The notes beneath the pieces are model-generated. The model was not told where the DNA came from. It did not search any database and saw only the letters and a list, made by a program, of their open reading frames with translations. Of a stretch of DNA of 64,000 bases, positions 62,035-64,000 are shown piece after piece. A program made the position numbers and the translations under genes. Source of the DNA: Macrobrachium rosenbergii (lineage: Eukaryota; Arthropoda; Malacostraca; Decapoda; Palaemonidae). Where the stretch lies: NCBI RefSeq assembly GCF_040412425.1, contig NC_089756.1, positions 8,906,226 through 8,970,225 of the forward strand, given 5' to 3'. Position 1 is the first letter of the stretch, and the number at the start of each line of letters is the position of its first letter.

Positions 62035-62776
62035 TGTTGTTGTGGTTCCCCAGACTCTGTTATGCCAGGAAGCCTGCACCGCGCAAGAAGGACACCACGC
62101 TTACTGGATCTGACCATAACTGTGTGGTAGTGTGGATGTTGTGTTGTTGTCTAAGGGCTGCCAAGTTAGGGCAATCTACTAAGAGATGTGTAATTGTGTG
62201 GGGACTAACTTGGCAGAGTGGACATGTCTGTTTGGGTGTTGTCTATGCGGTGTTTGTAGGTGTTTAGTGATTGGTGATGACCACAGCGAAGTCGAGTCAG
62301 GTGTACTCTCTCCAATCTTGAGAGCTGTGTTTCTGTGCTGCTTATGTTGGGTGGGGGGGTGCCGAGTATTTTGTTGTTGGGAAGGTTATTAAGTGCTTGT
62401 CTGGTGAGGTGAGTATGGATGTGCTTTTTGTTTTGTGTGATGTTTGTGGGTGGTGGTATAGAATTCAAGATATTTGTATAGTGTCTGTGTGGTGTATTAA
62501 GCTGTTTGCCTGTGTGTTGGAGGGTGTCGTGAAGGTAATAGCATGGGCTGTTTGTGTTGTTTATGACTGATGCCAAGAATTGTGTGCCTCTCATGTCTAA
62601 GTGTTGCCTGATGGTGAGAATCTTGGTTTCGGCGTGTAAGTGTTCTATTGGTGTGGATTGTGTACTGCCAAGGATGATTCTAAGAGCTGTGTTTTGTATT
62701 ATTTGTAGTTTGTTTAGTTGTGTGTTGGAACGCTCATCACAGTATACACAGTATACAAACAATACATCCGCTCCAT
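62035..62776 (-). mobile_element. 5'-truncated LINE (Jockey-like) with target duplication
   Basis: The 13-bp word AATCGCCGGAGGT occurs at 62022-62034 and 62777-62789, directly bordering the insert. The minus-strand frame 62798-62205 encodes the end of a non-LTR reverse transcriptase: KLQIIQNTALRIILG, then LRCGHHQSLNTYKHRIDNTQ. After a frameshift at about 62225 come CPLCQVSPHTITHLLVDCPN and VSFLRGAGFLA-stop, the C-terminal zinc-knuckle region of Jockey-type elements. The 3' end is a short CAA repeat (CCACAACAACAA). Only about 740 bp of the element is present. Confidence 0.88.
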
Positions 62777-62789
62777 AATCGCCGGAGGT

Positions 62790-63115
62790 GGCCATCATTA
62801 CATGAATGACTATGCTCTAGTTTGAAAAAATTATACAGTCTTTGAATTGGCGCCAAAATCCTCAGCCCTTTATCAATTTACTTATCCATTTTCCCTTCAA
62901 ATGCTTTCTTTTGTAAATATAATTCTTTAATTTATCCCAAGTGTTTACGTAACATTTCCTTATGAAGTAGAGCCTTCAGCTCCTAAATTCACCTCTTTTT
63001 CTTATTTTTTTTTTTTTTACGATTTCCCATTATGCAAGTCAGAACTCCAAGGCCAATTAAATAAAGTTTCCGTTGCCAGCCTGTAAAAATACCAATAACC
63101 TAGGGAAATACGTAA

Positions 63116-63117
<2 letters not shown>
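62790..63117. other. Non-coding stretch
   Basis: No gene recognised; a T12 run lies near 63006-63018. Confidence 0.5.

Positions 63118-63183
<66 letters not shown>
63118..63183. repeat. (TA)n microsatellite
   Basis: About 32 TA dinucleotides directly before the 344-bp tandem repeat. Confidence 0.95.
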
Positions 63184-63186
<3 letters not shown>

Positions 63187-64000
63187 CAGAAAGCTACAAA
63201 CGTCCTTTAATATCCAATTCACTCTACCTCGAAGTAATATATTTTCATATATGTTTACCGAAGGGGAATTTTAGTTGATAATAAGTCCACCGTCCCGTGG
63301 GGTCGAACCACCGACGGACGAGGAATCAGGACTACAGTGACACACTAACCAGTCGGCCACAAGAGAGGGTATAAGTGAATACCATCTCCCATCAACCCAC
63401 CCGTCGAACTCAGGTGTTTTGCGTTTGGAGACGATATCCACCCACCTCTGCCATGTTGACCGTGTAGTGCGTTTGTCGCACGTAGCCATATTATGACTAT
63501 TTATCACATCACCGTGATTCATATACAATCAGAAAGCTACAAACGTCCTTTAATATCCAATTCACTCTACCTCGGAAGTAATATATTTTCATATATGTTA
63601 CCGAAGGGGAATTTTTAGTTGATAATAAGTCCACCGTCCCGTGGGGTCGAACCACCGACGGACGAGGAATCAGGACTACAGTGACACACTAACCAGTCGG
63701 CCACAAGAGAGGGTATAAGTGAATACCATCTCCCATCAACCCACCCGTCGAACTCAGGTGTTTTGCGTTTGGAGACGATATCCACCCACCTCTGCCATGT
63801 TGACCGTGTAGTGCGTTTGTCGCACGTAGCCATATTATGACTATTTATCACATCACCGTGATTCATATACAATCAGAAAGCTACAAACGTCCTTTAATAT
63901 CCAATTCACTCTACCTCGGAAGTAATATATTTTCATATATGTTACCGAAGGGGAATTTTAGTTGATAATAAGTCCACCGTCCGTGGGGTCGAACCACCGA
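63184..64000 (-). repeat. 344-bp tandem repeat containing a tRNA-like unit
   Basis: Units start at 63184, 63527 and 63871 (AATCAGAAAGCTACAAACG) and are nearly identical; the third is cut by the window end. On the minus strand each complete unit holds TGGCCGACTGGTTAGTG, an A-box-like motif, and about 40 bases later GGTTCGACCCC, a perfect B box. The unit is therefore a tRNA-derived SINE-like sequence arranged in tandem. The 85-codon frame repeated in each unit is a by-product. Confidence 0.85.

Noticed and set aside
61718..62267. Open frames with Cys-rich text around 61.7-62.3 kb on the plus strand
   Set aside because: Part overlaps the minus-strand LINE fragment and the rest matches no family I know.
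63290..63365. Possible functional tRNA gene
   Set aside because: A- and B-box motifs are present, but I could not form a normal cloverleaf or acceptor stem, and the unit is a tandem repeat; a SINE head explains it better.
63271..63872. An identical 85-codon frame present twice
   Set aside because: It repeats because the DNA is a tandem 344-bp repeat with a tRNA-like promoter; the identity follows from the DNA, not from protein conservation.

Overview
This is a eukaryotic window, very probably from a decapod crustacean. There is no operon structure. It has long (TA)n, (GA)n and (GT)n arrays, one intron-split host gene, and a dense load of arthropod-type transposable elements: Gypsy LTR elements, DIRS tyrosine-recombinase elements, Tc1, TTAA-class, LINE and SINE. 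The decapod assignment rests on my recollection that several of these SINE and DIRS families are common in decapod sequence, and on TTAGG-like tracts; it is an inference.

The one host gene I can support runs on the minus strand from 59581 down to 24159. Five short exons, all joined by phase-0 introns with GT/AG borders, encode a 223-residue Nudix hydrolase of the NUDT16 / U8 snoRNA-decapping type with a complete Nudix box. Its introns are about 6.0, 0.2, 20.5 and 8.0 kb, and the three large ones hold most of the window's retroelements.

Layout. 1-409: end of a TTAA-flanked repeat. 1352-6428: decayed Gypsy element on the minus strand. 7101-8439: Tc1-type transposon with an intact transposase ORF, followed by a very long TA array. 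9.2-10.6 kb: LTR-like sequence of uncertain status. 11.5-11.8 kb: TIR element with a TTAGG-like core. 13942-14450: near-perfect 0.5-kb palindrome. 16737-20340: second Gypsy element, with young LTRs but lacking reverse transcriptase. 23.3-24.0 kb: MITE between TA arrays. 24.2-59.6 kb: the NUDT16-like gene; intron 4 holds Gypsy element 3 (25440-29756), intron 3 holds a SINE and two DIRS elements in tandem (36027-42652 and about 42755-51853), and intron 1 holds a DIRS-like Gag remnant (55.4-57.6 kb) and a SINE-like copy. The second DIRS element is itself interrupted by a 2.9-kb TTAA-flanked element, which carries an array of about 375-bp repeats and a nested 331-bp TIR element. 60-64 kb: SINE-like copy, a 5'-truncated LINE with a 13-bp target duplication, and a 344-bp tandem repeat containing a tRNA-like promoter, cut by the window end.

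The three Gypsy elements look like relatives: similar LTR length, TGT start, G-rich polypurine tract, 4-bp target duplications, and in two of them a tRNA-Trp-like primer site. All three have frameshifts or lost catalytic residues. Of the coding elements, only the Tc1 transposase is a single uninterrupted frame. Nothing resembles a prokaryotic system, a CRISPR array or an intact virus.
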